DNA of 64,000 nt from Chitinophaga niabensis (GCF_039545795.1 NZ_CP154260.1:6515001-6579000), one strand, 5' to 3'. Shown: positions 35,390 to 47,154, counted from the first letter of the stretch. Notes: a model not told the origin generated them from the letters alone. Numbers and translations: made by a program.

Positions 35390-36102
35390 CCATATAACTC
35401 AAGATGGATATCATGCCGGTCGTACCCCATGGCTACGATCTTTTGTTTTGCTTCATCGATCATGGCCTTCCATCCGCAGAGGAAAAAATTCGCCGGCCTT
35501 TTATCTGCCAGCAATTCTTCATACACCGCATGTACATATCCCTTTCTGCCACTCCAGTCTTCCCTGGATAAAGTGGGGATGTATTGAAAACCCGGCATCT
35601 CTGCATGTAACTTCAACATTTCTTCCTTATACAAAAGATCTTTTTCGTAACGGGAGCCTGAAATGAGATAGATGTTGGGATGTGCAATGCCATGATTATG
35701 CAAATGATGTGTCATAGAGCGGAAAGGCGCAATGCCCGTTCCTGTGCAGATAAAAAAGAGGTCTTTTTCCAATACTTCCGGTAGGGTGAAAACACCGAGA
35801 GGGCCACGCATGGTCAGTTCCGTGCCTTCCTTTACCTGTGTGCAAAGATAAGTGGAACCAGGGCCTCCTTCCAGCAGTACGATCACCAGTTCTATTTCAT
35901 TCGTCCCGTTAGGATGGGATGCAATGGAATAGCTTCGCCAGCGCTTGTTCATTTTTTCGTGGATCGGCAGGTCGAGGGTTACAAACTGACCAGGTTTAAA
36001 ATCAAAAGAACTTCTATCGGGAACGCGGATCCAGAACCTTTTTGTATTGTAAGTCTCTTCCACAATCTTTGTTACCACGCCGGTGAACCATTTTTCGGGC
36101 AT
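35386..36102 (-). CDS. Ferredoxin/flavodoxin--NADP reductase-like oxidoreductase
   Basis: 238 residues from the ATG at 36102; a longer start at 36153 is possible. FAD-binding domain with RWRSYSIAS (the RxYS motif), then NADPH-binding GTGIAPFRSM and the C-terminal FLCGWKAMIDEA segment. There is no iron-sulfur domain. Likely passes electrons between NADPH and a ferredoxin or flavodoxin partner; the partner is not in the window. Confidence 0.9.
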   Translation of the reverse strand: MPEKWFTGVVTKIVEETYNTKRFWIRVPDRSSFDFKPGQFVTLDLPIHEKMNKRWRSYSIASHPNGTNEIELVIVLLEGGPGSTYLCTQVKEGTELTMRGPLGVFTLPEVLEKDLFFICTGTGIAPFRSMTHHLHNHGIAHPNIYLISGSRYEKDLLYKEEMLKLHAEMPGFQYIPTLSREDWSGRKGYVHAVYEELLADKRPANFFLCGWKAMIDEAKQKIVAMGYDRHDIHLELYG

Positions 36103-36215
36103 GTATATAGGATTTATGTAAAATGTTCGTTGCTTCCTTATCAGTTCAATCAATTTACATAAAAAACGACAATATATGAAATAAGCCGGCCTGCCTCCCG
36201 CAAGGCAAAAAGCCT

Positions 36216-36223
36216 TATCTTTG
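36216..36223 (+). promoter_or_regulatory. -7 element of mfd
   Basis: TATCTTTG, exact match, 8 bases before the mfd ATG at 36232. Confidence 0.5.
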
Positions 36224-36231
36224 CCATCTTC

Positions 36232-39200
36232 ATGAATTTGCAGGGAGTTTTACAGTTGTACGAGCGAGATTCCCGCCTGAAATCACTGGCGGCCGGAGTC
36301 CTATTGCCTGGCCCGGGATATTTTCACCTCACAGGTCTTTCCGGTAGCGCGCCTGCTTTTGTAGGTGCTACCATATGGAACAGCGCTGATGTCAACCACC
36401 TGTTCATTCTTAACGACAAAGAAGAAGCCGCCTATTTTCATAACGATCTGGAACAGCTCACACAGGCGCTGGACCTTTTCTACTTCCCCGATTCTTTCAA
36501 AAAAACAGGCCAGTTCCAGGAATTCAACAGCAGCCATAGTATGCTTCGTACAGAGGCGCTGATGAAACTAACGGGCAACCATGTACATAAAAAGATCCTC
36601 GTTACCTACCCGGAAGCACTCTTTGAGAAAGTAGCCGGTAACACAGCCTACAATGCCAACATGATCCATGTGAAGGTTGGCGAAATACTTAAAGTGGATG
36701 AGCTCCTGCAAAAACTGGTAGCCTGGGGTTTTGAACATTCCGATTTTGTATACGGCCCTGGCCAGTATGCAGTAAGAGGAGGGATCCTGGATATCTATTC
36801 TTTCGGGAATGAAAAACCCTATCGTTTTGAGCTGTTTGGGGAAGAAGTAGATTCCATCCGCCTGTTTGATCCTGAAACCCAGCTCAGTGAAAGAAAACTG
36901 AACCAGGTAACGCTGATCGCCAACATGGATACACGCGCAGTTACCCATACCAAAATGGGCCTGCCGGAATTCCTGCCGAAAAATACCGTAGTATGGATCA
37001 AAGATCCTGCTTACGTACATGGTGTGATCAACCAGATGGAACAACGTTTGGAGGATTGGTTGCAGACCGGCCAGAAAGTAAAAGTGGGAGAAGAAGAAGA
37101 ACTGCTGTTAGGGGAAGACGATTTTGTAAAAGGAAATGAGATCATGGAACAGTTGTTAAAACGTTCCTGTATAGTATTCGGCCCTCATTTCAATTTTGAG
37201 AAAGTACCTGCCGCTGTGCAGTCAATTGCTTTCAGCACCACAGAACAACCTGTATTCAACCGCCAGTTTGATCTGCTGATCAAAGACCTGGCTAAACATA
37301 ATGCCGCTAAATCCGCCCTCTTCATCTTTGCAGAAAACCCGCGCCAGCTGGAACGCTTACGCAGCATCTTTGAAGACCTGAAAGCGGATTTCAGTTTCTA
37401 TCCCATTCCCGCTGCTATCAGCAACGGCTTTATAGATAACGATCTGAAAGTGGTGTGTTATACAGACCATCAGATCTTCCAGCGTTATCACAAATACAAG
37501 GTGAAACAGGCTTACAATAAGAACAAAGCCATCACCCTCAAAACACTGCGCGAGTTATCCTCCGGTGATTACGTAACACACATTGATCATGGCGTGGGCG
37601 TATACAGCGGATTACAGAAGATAGAAGTGAATGGAAAGATGCAGGAAGCCATCCGCATCATATACAAGAACAACGATCTCTTGTATGTGAACATTAACTC
37701 CCTGCACAAGATCAGCAAATACACCGGCAAAGAAGGTGTTTCTCCAAAAGTGAATAAACTCGGCAGCGATGCCTGGGATAAGCTGAAAGAGAAAGCCAAA
37801 ACGCAGGTAAAAGATATTGCGAAAGACCTCATTAAACTATATGCCGCGCGTAAAGCCCAACAGGGATTTTCGCATACGCCGGATACCTACCTGCAAACAG
37901 AACTGGAATCCTCTTTCATATATGAGGATACACCAGATCAAAGCAAAGCCGTATCAGATGTAAAGCGGGATATGGAATCGCCATCGCCGATGGATAGATT
38001 AGTGTGTGGAGACGTGGGCTTTGGTAAAACAGAGGTGGCTGTTCGGGCCGCTTTCAAAACAGTAGTGGATGGTAAACAGGCAGCCGTACTGGTACCCACT
38101 ACTATCCTCGCTTTCCAGCACTACAAAACATTCTCTGAACGGTTAAAAGATTTCCCCTGCACCGTAGATTATATCAACCGTTTTAAATCCGCCAAAGAGA
38201 AAAAGGAAACACTGCAAAGACTTGCAGAAGGTAAGATCGATATCATTATCGGTACACATGCCCTGTTAGGAAAAGAAGTGAAGTTCAAAGACCTCGGTGT
38301 AATGGTAGTGGATGAAGAACAGAAGTTTGGTGTAACAGCAAAAGAGAAGCTCAAAACGCTCAAAGTAAACGTAGATACACTTACCCTCACTGCAACGCCT
38401 ATCCCGAGAACATTACAGTTCTCCCTGATGGGCGCCCGTGATCTTTCTGTGATCAATACGCCGCCGCCTAACCGCCAGCCCATTGAAACAGAAGTGCATG
38501 TATTTGATAAAGACCTCATCCGCGATGCTATCTATTACGAAACAGAACGCGGCGGCCAGGTATATTTCATTCACAATCGTGTGAACGGCTTGCGTGAAAT
38601 GGCAGGCCTGATCCAGGAACTGTGTCCCGATCTTTCCATTGCCACTGCCCACGGCCAGATGGAAGGCCATCAACTGGAACAGGTGATCATGGATTTCATC
38701 GACCGGAAGTATGATGTACTGGTATGCACTAATATCGTAGAAAGCGGTGTGGACATCTCCAATGCCAACACCATTATCATCAACAGTGCCAATCACTTTG
38801 GCTTAAGTGATCTGCATCAGCTGCGTGGCCGTGTGGGAAGAAGTAACAAGAAGGCGTTCTGTTACCTGCTGGCACCTCCTATGAGCACCTTACCATCCGA
38901 TAGCCGCAAACGCCTGCAAACACTGGAGCAACACAGTGAATTAGGCAGTGGTTTCCAGATAGCCATGCGCGATCTGGACATCAGGGGAGCCGGTAACCTA
39001 TTAGGCGGAGAACAAAGCGGTTTCATCTCAGAGATCGGATTCGACATGTACACCAAGATCCTCGATGAAGCCATCCGCGAACTAAAGCAAACCGACTTCA
39101 AAGACCTCTTCAAGGAACAACTCGAAGAAAAGAAAGATTTCATCAATGACTGTACAATAGATACAGACCTGGAGATACTAATTCCCGATTCATATATAGA

Positions 39201-39603
39201 AAGTATACAGGAGCGGCTGAACCTTTACCAGGAACTTGATAATATACCAATTGAAAGTAAACTCGTAGAATTCGAAGCAGGTATGGAAGACCGTTTTGGT
39301 CCTGTTCCTGCACCTGTAAAAGATCTGTTCACTACTATCCGTTGTCGTTGGGAAGCGATAGCCTTAGGTTTTGAAAAGATGATCCTCAAAGAAGAAAAAT
39401 TACGTTGTTATTTTATTAATAACCCGGATAGCCCGTATTTCGAATCCCCCACTTTCCAGCATATCCTGTCTTATATACAAACGCGCACCAACAATGCAAA
39501 ACTGAAGCAGGTAGGGAAGAACTTTATGTTAGTAGTAGACCGGATCAAAACCATGGATGATCTGTACAGCTTCCTCAAAAAAATGAGTGACGCCCGTAAC
39601 TAA
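36232..39603 (+). CDS. mfd: Transcription-repair coupling factor Mfd
   Basis: DNA translocase that removes stalled RNA polymerase and recruits UvrA. 1123 residues. N-terminal UvrB-homology modules to about 440 (GGILDIYSFG); RNA-polymerase-interacting domain at about 450-530 (GDYVTHIDHGVGVYSGL); SF2 motor with Walker A GDVGFGKTEVA, DEEQ box VVDEEQKFG, and motifs TATPIPRTL and VGRSNKKAFCYL; then the C-terminal autoinhibitory domain. All elements are in one frame. Confidence 0.98.
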   Translation: MNLQGVLQLYERDSRLKSLAAGVLLPGPGYFHLTGLSGSAPAFVGATIWNSADVNHLFILNDKEEAAYFHNDLEQLTQALDLFYFPDSFKKTGQFQEFNSSHSMLRTEALMKLTGNHVHKKILVTYPEALFEKVAGNTAYNANMIHVKVGEILKVDELLQKLVAWGFEHSDFVYGPGQYAVRGGILDIYSFGNEKPYRFELFGEEVDSIRLFDPETQLSERKLNQVTLIANMDTRAVTHTKMGLPEFLPKNTVVWIKDPAYVHGVINQMEQRLEDWLQTGQKVKVGEEEELLLGEDDFVKGNEIMEQLLKRSCIVFGPHFNFEKVPAAVQSIAFSTTEQPVFNRQFDLLIKDLAKHNAAKSALFIFAENPRQLERLRSIFEDLKADFSFYPIPAAISNGFIDNDLKVVCYTDHQIFQRYHKYKVKQAYNKNKAITLKTLRELSSGDYVTHIDHGVGVYSGLQKIEVNGKMQEAIRIIYKNNDLLYVNINSLHKISKYTGKEGVSPKVNKLGSDAWDKLKEKAKTQVKDIAKDLIKLYAARKAQQGFSHTPDTYLQTELESSFIYEDTPDQSKAVSDVKRDMESPSPMDRLVCGDVGFGKTEVAVRAAFKTVVDGKQAAVLVPTTILAFQHYKTFSERLKDFPCTVDYINRFKSAKEKKETLQRLAEGKIDIIIGTHALLGKEVKFKDLGVMVVDEEQKFGVTAKEKLKTLKVNVDTLTLTATPIPRTLQFSLMGARDLSVINTPPPNRQPIETEVHVFDKDLIRDAIYYETERGGQVYFIHNRVNGLREMAGLIQELCPDLSIATAHGQMEGHQLEQVIMDFIDRKYDVLVCTNIVESGVDISNANTIIINSANHFGLSDLHQLRGRVGRSNKKAFCYLLAPPMSTLPSDSRKRLQTLEQHSELGSGFQIAMRDLDIRGAGNLLGGEQSGFISEIGFDMYTKILDEAIRELKQTDFKDLFKEQLEEKKDFINDCTIDTDLEILIPDSYIESIQERLNLYQELDNIPIESKLVEFEAGMEDRFGPVPAPVKDLFTTIRCRWEAIALGFEKMILKEEKLRCYFINNPDSPYFESPTFQHILSYIQTRTNNAKLKQVGKNFMLVVDRIKTMDDLYSFLKKMSDARN

Positions 39604-39755
39604 CCCGATTGGCATTATCATTGTAACAAATGCGTGAGTTGTACGTTACACGCACATTACCTAACTAAAAACAAAAAGAAAAGTTAAAGCCTGCAAGGGC
39701 ATATGGAAACACACCAAAACCCTGCATCCTGTACTTGAATTTAAAACTGAAAGCA

Positions 39756-40478
39756 ATGAAAAGATTAACCGTATTATTAATGGGACTCTTTATGACAGCA
39801 ACATCTTTTGCTCAAACAACGGACAACAAACCCCCGGTAAAGAAAATTGAAGTGACCGGAACAGCCGAGATGGAGATCACACCGGACGAGATCACCATCA
39901 ACATCACCCTGCGTGAATACTATAAGAATAAAACCAACAAGGTAGGTATCACCACATTGGAAGCGCAGTTACAAAAAGCTGTACAGGATGCCGGTATTAG
40001 CAAAGAGAATTTCACCATCGGTAATGTATTTGGTTACAATTATGATCAGTGGTGGAAAAAGAAAAAAACGACAGAAGACTTCCTGGCACGTAAACAATAT
40101 GTGCTGAAAGTAAACCGCCTGGACAAGATCAATGGTATCCTCGCAGCTGTAGATGAAGAAGGTATTGAAAGTGTGAACATCGCTTCTTTCAACTCCTCCA
40201 AGATGGAAGAATACCGCAAGCAGGTAAAAACAAATGCACTGAAAGCAGCGAAAGCAAAAGCGGAATACCTGTTGTCTGCCATCGATGAAAAGATAGGCGG
40301 TGTGATAGAGATCCAGGAGTTCAATAACGATCAGTACAGTGATGTTCGTCCTGAAGCTGCAAATATGAGAATGTTTGCGAAGGCAGATGCAGCAGGTGCT
40401 GGTGTTCCGGATTCAAACATTGATGTAAAGACCATCAAGATCCGTGCAGAGATCAGAGCCGTATTCGGTATCAAATAA
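39756..40478 (+). CDS. SIMPL (DUF541) domain secreted protein
   Basis: 240 residues from the ATG at 39756 (an upstream in-frame start at 39735 is less likely). Signal peptide 1-19 ending TSFAQ. The SIMPL fold is visible in KIEVTGTAEMEITPDEI at the N-terminus and in the KVNRLDKINGIL to AKAKAEYLL stretch. Periplasmic or OM-associated family linked to stress response; exact function unknown. Confidence 0.9.
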   Translation: MKRLTVLLMGLFMTATSFAQTTDNKPPVKKIEVTGTAEMEITPDEITINITLREYYKNKTNKVGITTLEAQLQKAVQDAGISKENFTIGNVFGYNYDQWWKKKKTTEDFLARKQYVLKVNRLDKINGILAAVDEEGIESVNIASFNSSKMEEYRKQVKTNALKAAKAKAEYLLSAIDEKIGGVIEIQEFNNDQYSDVRPEAANMRMFAKADAAGAGVPDSNIDVKTIKIRAEIRAVFGIK

Positions 40479-40500
40479 GAGATATAAATTAGTATAAAAG

Positions 40501-40536
40501 AAAAAGGCTGCCAATCGTCATTGGTAGCCTTTTTCT
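40501..40536. terminator. Terminator after the SIMPL gene
   Basis: 15-bp stem with one G-U pair (40501-40515/40520-40534), CGTC loop, A and T flanks on both sides. Confidence 0.9.
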
Positions 40537-40727
40537 TGTCTGTCTGAAACATTTCGCCTGCGGCTGAAGACGCATGGCTTTGCGTTGTTCTACTGTCAAT
40601 TAAACTTGTCTATTCACTTCTATTTTGCTATTTTCTTATAAACTGCGCCCGGCGGAGTTATAAGATTTAGTGCATCAGGTAATAGGTAACAGGGATAAAT
40701 AGGGAATTATAGGATATGGTAATAAGT

Positions 40728-41228
40728 TTATTTCATGCGTAATACGTTAACATCAAATTTGCCTTCCGTGATCGTCTTCGACAGCGATATATCCACGTCA
40801 TTGATCAGTTTACCGGAGAAAGTGCCTTTGGCTTTAGTTTCGGAAATAGATTCCAGCGTGATGGTAGCTATGCCGCCATCGTTCACATCATCTGCAGAAT
40901 AAGCCTCAGAGAATCCTGATTTATACCAGGCCAGGTAATTATAGGTGCTGTTGGACAAAACATAGGTCCCCGGTTTCAGTTGGGTGTCCGGAAATACTAC
41001 GTTGATAGTAATACCCTGGTTATCAGCCCCCAGCCCTGAAATGATCAGGTAAGAGTTAACACTGCCGGTATCATAATAGGTAGCGGTAAGTTGTTTATTA
41101 ATATTTACAAGAACGTCATCTATTTTCACCGAGCAGGTGCCCACAACGACATCTTTATCTTTTTCACATGCGCTCAGTGCAGCAGTAGCCAGTAGGCCCA
41201 GCGCCAGTAAGGATTGTTTCAATTTCAT
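40728..41228 (-). CDS. Lipoprotein of unknown function
   Basis: 166 residues. Signal peptide with lipobox ALSACEKD (Cys21), so outer-membrane or inner-membrane lipoprotein. A beta-rich mature part (SYLIISGLGADNQGITIN) without a named domain. Monocistronic. A TGTCTTTG box (7 of 8) is upstream on the minus strand. Confidence 0.8.
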   Translation of the reverse strand: MKLKQSLLALGLLATAALSACEKDKDVVVGTCSVKIDDVLVNINKQLTATYYDTGSVNSYLIISGLGADNQGITINVVFPDTQLKPGTYVLSNSTYNYLAWYKSGFSEAYSADDVNDGGIATITLESISETKAKGTFSGKLINDVDISLSKTITEGKFDVNVLRMK

Positions 41229-41414
41229 AGGATATAAGCGTTACAAAGACAAGTGCAATATAATGCACATATATAGATTAAAAAAATATATTATAGATAA
41301 ATTTTGTTATTCGAGGACGTTGGTTTGACTATGGAATGCTGGAGATAGGCTTGACATAGGGTTGAGATAGGGTATTGGGATGCTTTGTTTATTGTTACCT
41401 ATATTGTAACCATT

Positions 41415-41855
41415 ATGTTTTGGGAAGAGAAAATAGACCAGATAGCAAAGAAACACGGCCCCCATGGATTTAAGGATCCATTCACTTCGTGGCCTGATAT
41501 CCTTAAGAATATGGAAGATAGATTTATCATTAAAACCTATGATTCCAATTGGGAAGATAATATTAAACGAAAAGAGGAGCTGGTTACTATTGAAATAGAA
41601 GAACTGGATACACTATTATCATCACTCTCCAATGATGCCAATTACTGGTTAGTAATGATGATGGGAGATTATCCTACAGCAAAACGTCTGATATATGACT
41701 GCAACACGGCAGCGCTTAAAGACCTGATCAGCTTGAGTAAGTATAGTTTCTATATTGTAGATAAAAAATACAGCTGGTTAACTTATTTTAAATGTAATGC
41801 GGAAAAGATAACGCTGTACAAAAGTGGCATTGCCGGTTCTCCTTTTGATAAATAA
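41415..41855 (+). CDS. AT-rich orphan protein, 146 residues (DUF6756-like?)
   Basis: From the ATG at 41415; the ATG at 41385 would add ten hydrophobic residues. Soluble, acidic and Trp/Tyr-rich with WEEKIDQIAKKHGP, NWEDNIKRKEEL and YWLVMMMGDYPTAK. I half-remember a DUF6756-type family with this pattern but cannot confirm it. Codon use is visibly more A/T-rich than in neighbouring genes, which with its lone position suggests recent acquisition or an immunity-type protein. No partner toxin nearby. Confidence 0.65.
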   Translation: MFWEEKIDQIAKKHGPHGFKDPFTSWPDILKNMEDRFIIKTYDSNWEDNIKRKEELVTIEIEELDTLLSSLSNDANYWLVMMMGDYPTAKRLIYDCNTAALKDLISLSKYSFYIVDKKYSWLTYFKCNAEKITLYKSGIAGSPFDK

Positions 41856-41886
41856 AAAAATCCCGGCCGCTTAACGCAACCGGGAC
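41856..41886 (-). terminator. Terminator of gyrB
   Basis: On the minus strand the stem TCCCGG/CCGGGA (41862-41867/41881-41886) with a 13-base loop is followed by seven T; lies 25 bases after the gyrB stop. Confidence 0.75.
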
Positions 41887-41910
41887 TCACTATATTCTCA
41901 AAACATTCAA

Positions 41911-43911
<2,001 letters not shown>

Positions 43912-43936
43912 TTAAACAAATCAGTAGACAATCATG

Positions 43937-43944
43937 CAAATGTA
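43937..43944 (-). promoter_or_regulatory. -7 element of gyrB
   Basis: TACATTTG on the minus strand, exact match, 46 bases before the gyrB ATG at 43890. Confidence 0.45.
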
Positions 43945-44034
43945 AGCAAAATCGGCCTAATTCCCATGAATAATACGGCATATTTGAAGGAGGTGGATAG
44001 TATGTGAATAGCAAAAAATCAATAAGGAGACGTA

Positions 44035-45717
44035 TTATTTTTTCCTCTCATCCATACTGGCGAGTAGAGCCGTTCCAACGGTCTCTTTTACCCCTGTAAA
44101 AATGGTCTTCCAAACCAGGTTGAAGAAGGACTTTTGAGGATCTCTCTGAAACCTTGGTTTTACAATTCGCACAGCCTCGCCGGGAGAGGGGTTTTCATTT
44201 TTGATGGCCATCAGGTTGGCAAGCAGGCTGGCAAGCCCTTTCCTTTGGTTTCCGTTAGGGTCTTTTTCCTCTTTCAGCATGGAGATCTTTAGATTGGAAT
44301 ACAAGAATTTCAGGGTGCCGCTGGCACTTCTTTCATTCCCCAGGAAATTGAATTCCAGCTCTTTTATCTGGGCAGACCGGATCTCTACCATGCCTAAAGG
44401 TTTTGTAACAGGGTTGAATTCCTTCCCGTCCATATTATTTAACTGCCCGGAAACGCTAAAAGCCCCGCTCTTATCGCCAAGGATAAAATCGAAGCTGGCC
44501 TTCAGTTTTCCGCTTTTCATCAGGATGGCATGGAGGTCTGCAGTGCAATGTTTATTCTTGGCTACCAGGGAGTCAATATTCGTGATATGCCTGAAAGTAC
44601 CTCCCGCTCTCAGGAACTGGATCTTGCCGGTTTCGCCGTTTTTAGGGTTCAGTTCTGTATAACTCACATCCACCCCGCTGGCAGCAAGGGTATCTATTTG
44701 CAGTGGTAGCTTCAGCTTGGCCAGTAACTGGTTGGGGAATTGACCATATTTATCTCCTGGCGGCATGGGAAGCCCCCTGTTGCGGTATACATTTAATTCC
44801 CCGCCGTCGATGCTGCCATTTTGTATATGAAGGCTTTGCCGGAGAAGGTCAAATCTCGACAGCCCTTGTAGGTTGATATTCCTGAAAACCAGCTGGAACA
44901 TGTCTTTCTGCGTTTTGATCTGTTTGTCGAAATCCGCCCGGTTGTACCGTGGTTTTAGTTCCACTTCTCCCACATCCAGGATCTCATCTGTAGCATGGTA
45001 GGTTACCTTCTTCACATGTAACCAGTACAAACTGTCCGGTGTGCGGTGGTCCCATTTTTCCAGGCTCACATCAAAGGTCCGGGCATATAAAAAGCGGGTA
45101 GGGTCACTTTGGCTGAGGGAATCTATCTGCAGGCCGCGGATATTTACACCCAGGTCCTCCAGTTTGCTGATCACCTTACTACTATCTTTCCCGATCCGGG
45201 TATAGGTCAGTTTGATCTTATCCATGTACACCCTGCCGATGCTGAAATGGCGGATGTTCTTATTCACCACCTGGTCAAAACGGCGTTGATGGGTAGTAGT
45301 ATCCACACTCCGCTGATCTTCCGTGATAAATAGTTCAGGATTAACAAGAGAGAACGAGCTGGCGTCCACCTCCTTGTTCAGAAAATAGCGCCAGAGCTTC
45401 ATCCGGCTCACCTGTAACCGCTCCATTTTCACATTGATCAATACTTTTGGGGCCTTTTGCTGTGCCACAAGTCGTTGATAAACAGCGCTATCAGGAATAA
45501 GGGCTACATGATGTATAATGAGGCTGCCATTCAGCAGGTTGAGGCCTAGCCGGCCATAGGCAAGTGTATAAAGACTGTCAGATCCTTCCTGCACATACCG
45601 CCTCAGCTCTTTGTCCAGAATGCCCTTCCAGTGTACGCTCAGGTACCACGTTACACCTGCCGAGGCAAATATCAGTACAACCGCTACCGTTATGATGATC
45701 TTCCAGGTCCTTTTCAT
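44035..45717 (-). CDS. AsmA-like/DUF748-type membrane-anchored protein
   Basis: 560 residues. One N-terminal transmembrane helix (residues 5-28), then a beta-rich periplasmic region with strand-rich repeats such as LGLNLLNGSLIIHHVALI, as in AsmA-like lipid-transport proteins. No catalytic motif. The AsmA/TamB-like placement is inferred from topology and the LxLNLLNGSLxL pattern, not from a search. Lies 104 bases upstream (divergent) of the AraC regulator. Confidence 0.6.
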   Translation of the reverse strand: MKRTWKIIITVAVVLIFASAGVTWYLSVHWKGILDKELRRYVQEGSDSLYTLAYGRLGLNLLNGSLIIHHVALIPDSAVYQRLVAQQKAPKVLINVKMERLQVSRMKLWRYFLNKEVDASSFSLVNPELFITEDQRSVDTTTHQRRFDQVVNKNIRHFSIGRVYMDKIKLTYTRIGKDSSKVISKLEDLGVNIRGLQIDSLSQSDPTRFLYARTFDVSLEKWDHRTPDSLYWLHVKKVTYHATDEILDVGEVELKPRYNRADFDKQIKTQKDMFQLVFRNINLQGLSRFDLLRQSLHIQNGSIDGGELNVYRNRGLPMPPGDKYGQFPNQLLAKLKLPLQIDTLAASGVDVSYTELNPKNGETGKIQFLRAGGTFRHITNIDSLVAKNKHCTADLHAILMKSGKLKASFDFILGDKSGAFSVSGQLNNMDGKEFNPVTKPLGMVEIRSAQIKELEFNFLGNERSASGTLKFLYSNLKISMLKEEKDPNGNQRKGLASLLANLMAIKNENPSPGEAVRIVKPRFQRDPQKSFFNLVWKTIFTGVKETVGTALLASMDERKK

Positions 45718-45802
45718 TATTATAAGATGTTGCTAAATTTGTACCAATTCCCTTGGTTTGTAACCTGTTTGTCAAACTAATAATATTATAACAACGATTC
45801 GT

Positions 45803-45810
45803 TAGTTTTG
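45803..45810 (+). promoter_or_regulatory. -7 element of the AraC gene
   Basis: TAGTTTTG, exact match, 11 bases before the ATG at 45822. A second exact box, TAAATTTG at 45734-45741, lies further up. Confidence 0.45.
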
Positions 45811-45821
45811 TGCTGCAAACG

Positions 45822-46748
45822 ATGAAGGAAGTACACGAGATATTATCACTTGCCATCCCGCAACCGGCTCTGAGCGACCACCTTCAATTGGCGGAAGCTG
45901 ATACTGTGGCGGTTCCTGACTGCCTGGACTATAACCTCCAGCGGTATGTGTTTGATCGTCCGCTACCTGTAGAGGACGTGGCGATGGTGGTATATCAGCC
46001 TGCCAAACGTGGCCAGTCTGCCATGATCGAACTCCGGTATTGTGTTGCCGGCAGTAAGTACTGCAAAAATCCTTCGTGTACAGACCAGCTTTGTTCCGAA
46101 GGGAAAAAGAATGATGATTGTAAGGAGAAAATGCCTTCGGTAGACATGATCACCGTTCGTTTTCAACCAGCTTTCATTCAATCCCTGCAAAAAGGAAATA
46201 CTTCCTTCTCCCTCTTTGAACTGCAATCCAAGAAGCCTTTTGTAAAAACCATTCAGCCCTGCACCAAATCCAAAACGGTATTGGAGCAAATGGTACATCA
46301 TAACTACGAAGGCATCCTTAAAAATATCTTCTTACAAAGTAAAGCCCTGGAGCTGCTATTATTCAGCTCCGATCAGTTTATCCAGAATGATACGGATGAA
46401 AGGTATGGCTGCCGCTTCCTCACACATATGGAAGACCGGGAGAAGATTGAAAAAGCCCGTAGTATTTTATTGGATCAGTTGGATGCACCTATCACTATCC
46501 GTGACCTTGCACGCCGTGTAGCCATGAATGAATGTTACCTGAAGAAAGGTTTTAAAGCCATGTTCGGTACCACCATTTATGATTACTTCCAGAAAGAAAG
46601 AATGGAAAAAGCGAAAGGGTTACTCTATGAAAAAGGCCTCTCCGTTTCAGAAGTAGCTATCATGATGGGCTATTCCTGCATCTCTCATTTCTCCACTGCC
46701 TTCAAAAAACATACTGGTCTCAAGCCCTGTGAGCTTTTGTTGCGCTAA
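45822..46748 (+). CDS. AraC-family regulator with an N-terminal cysteine cluster
   Basis: 308 residues from the ATG at 45822. The C-terminal 100 residues carry the double helix-turn-helix (ITIRDLARRVAMNECYLKKGFK, shortened to ARRVAMNE and YLKKGFK; then VSEVAIMMGYSCISHFSTAFKK, core GYSCISHFSTAFK). The N-terminal sensor has cysteines 74, 81, 86, 91 and 100 at C-x6-C-x4-C-x4-C-x8-C, unlike usual AraC sensor domains. A metal or redox role is inferred. No co-regulated operon is directly adjacent. Confidence 0.88.
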   Translation: MKEVHEILSLAIPQPALSDHLQLAEADTVAVPDCLDYNLQRYVFDRPLPVEDVAMVVYQPAKRGQSAMIELRYCVAGSKYCKNPSCTDQLCSEGKKNDDCKEKMPSVDMITVRFQPAFIQSLQKGNTSFSLFELQSKKPFVKTIQPCTKSKTVLEQMVHHNYEGILKNIFLQSKALELLLFSSDQFIQNDTDERYGCRFLTHMEDREKIEKARSILLDQLDAPITIRDLARRVAMNECYLKKGFKAMFGTTIYDYFQKERMEKAKGLLYEKGLSVSEVAIMMGYSCISHFSTAFKKHTGLKPCELLLR

Positions 46749-47065
46749 CAGTAATTCTAAAGAAAATTTAAAGCTCAGTGTGTAAACCCTTTGTACTGGC
46801 GGTTCTACATTCCATAAAGACATTTTTCCCTTTATGATCATTTGTTTTCCCGATTTGGAAAGTGCTTTCGGAGAGATTGTTCTTTCTTTGTATCACGATC
46901 AATGAATGTCTATTCACTGTTCCTCATAAGCTTCCTTATCAGATTTGACCTAAGGATCAGCTTGCAGACGATAGTAAAGCCATTATAAAGCGGGGCAGTA
47001 TCAAACACCACAATGACCTAAAGAATTGCCCTGTGAGTCCGTAAGTTTTTCCTTGTAATTTGCAT

Positions 47066-47098
47066 AAGCCGTTATCTTTCTGATGACGGCTTTTTTTT
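47066..47098 (+). terminator. Strong terminator hairpin without an obvious gene in front
   Basis: AAGCCGTTATC (47066-47076) pairs with GATGACGGCTT (47082-47092), one T-G wobble, and is followed by eight T. The nearest upstream coding stop on the same strand, the AraC gene, is 317 bases away. Confidence 0.7.
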
Positions 47099-47127
47099 GC
47101 GTAACTTTTCCGGCATGTACTAAAAAT

Positions 47128-47154
47128 GAAAAACCCCGCCCAAAAGAGCAGGGT
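47128..47154 (-). terminator. Terminator of the PepSY-like gene
   Basis: On the minus strand, ACCCTGC pairs with GCGGGGT (one G-U), loop of 8, followed by T-rich bases; 60 bases beyond the stop. Confidence 0.7.

Noticed and set aside
46749..47065. tRNA, tmRNA, 6S or SRP RNA gene in the gap after the AraC gene
   Set aside because: No cloverleaf, T-arm, SRP-loop or other recognisable feature; only hairpins at the 3' end are visible.
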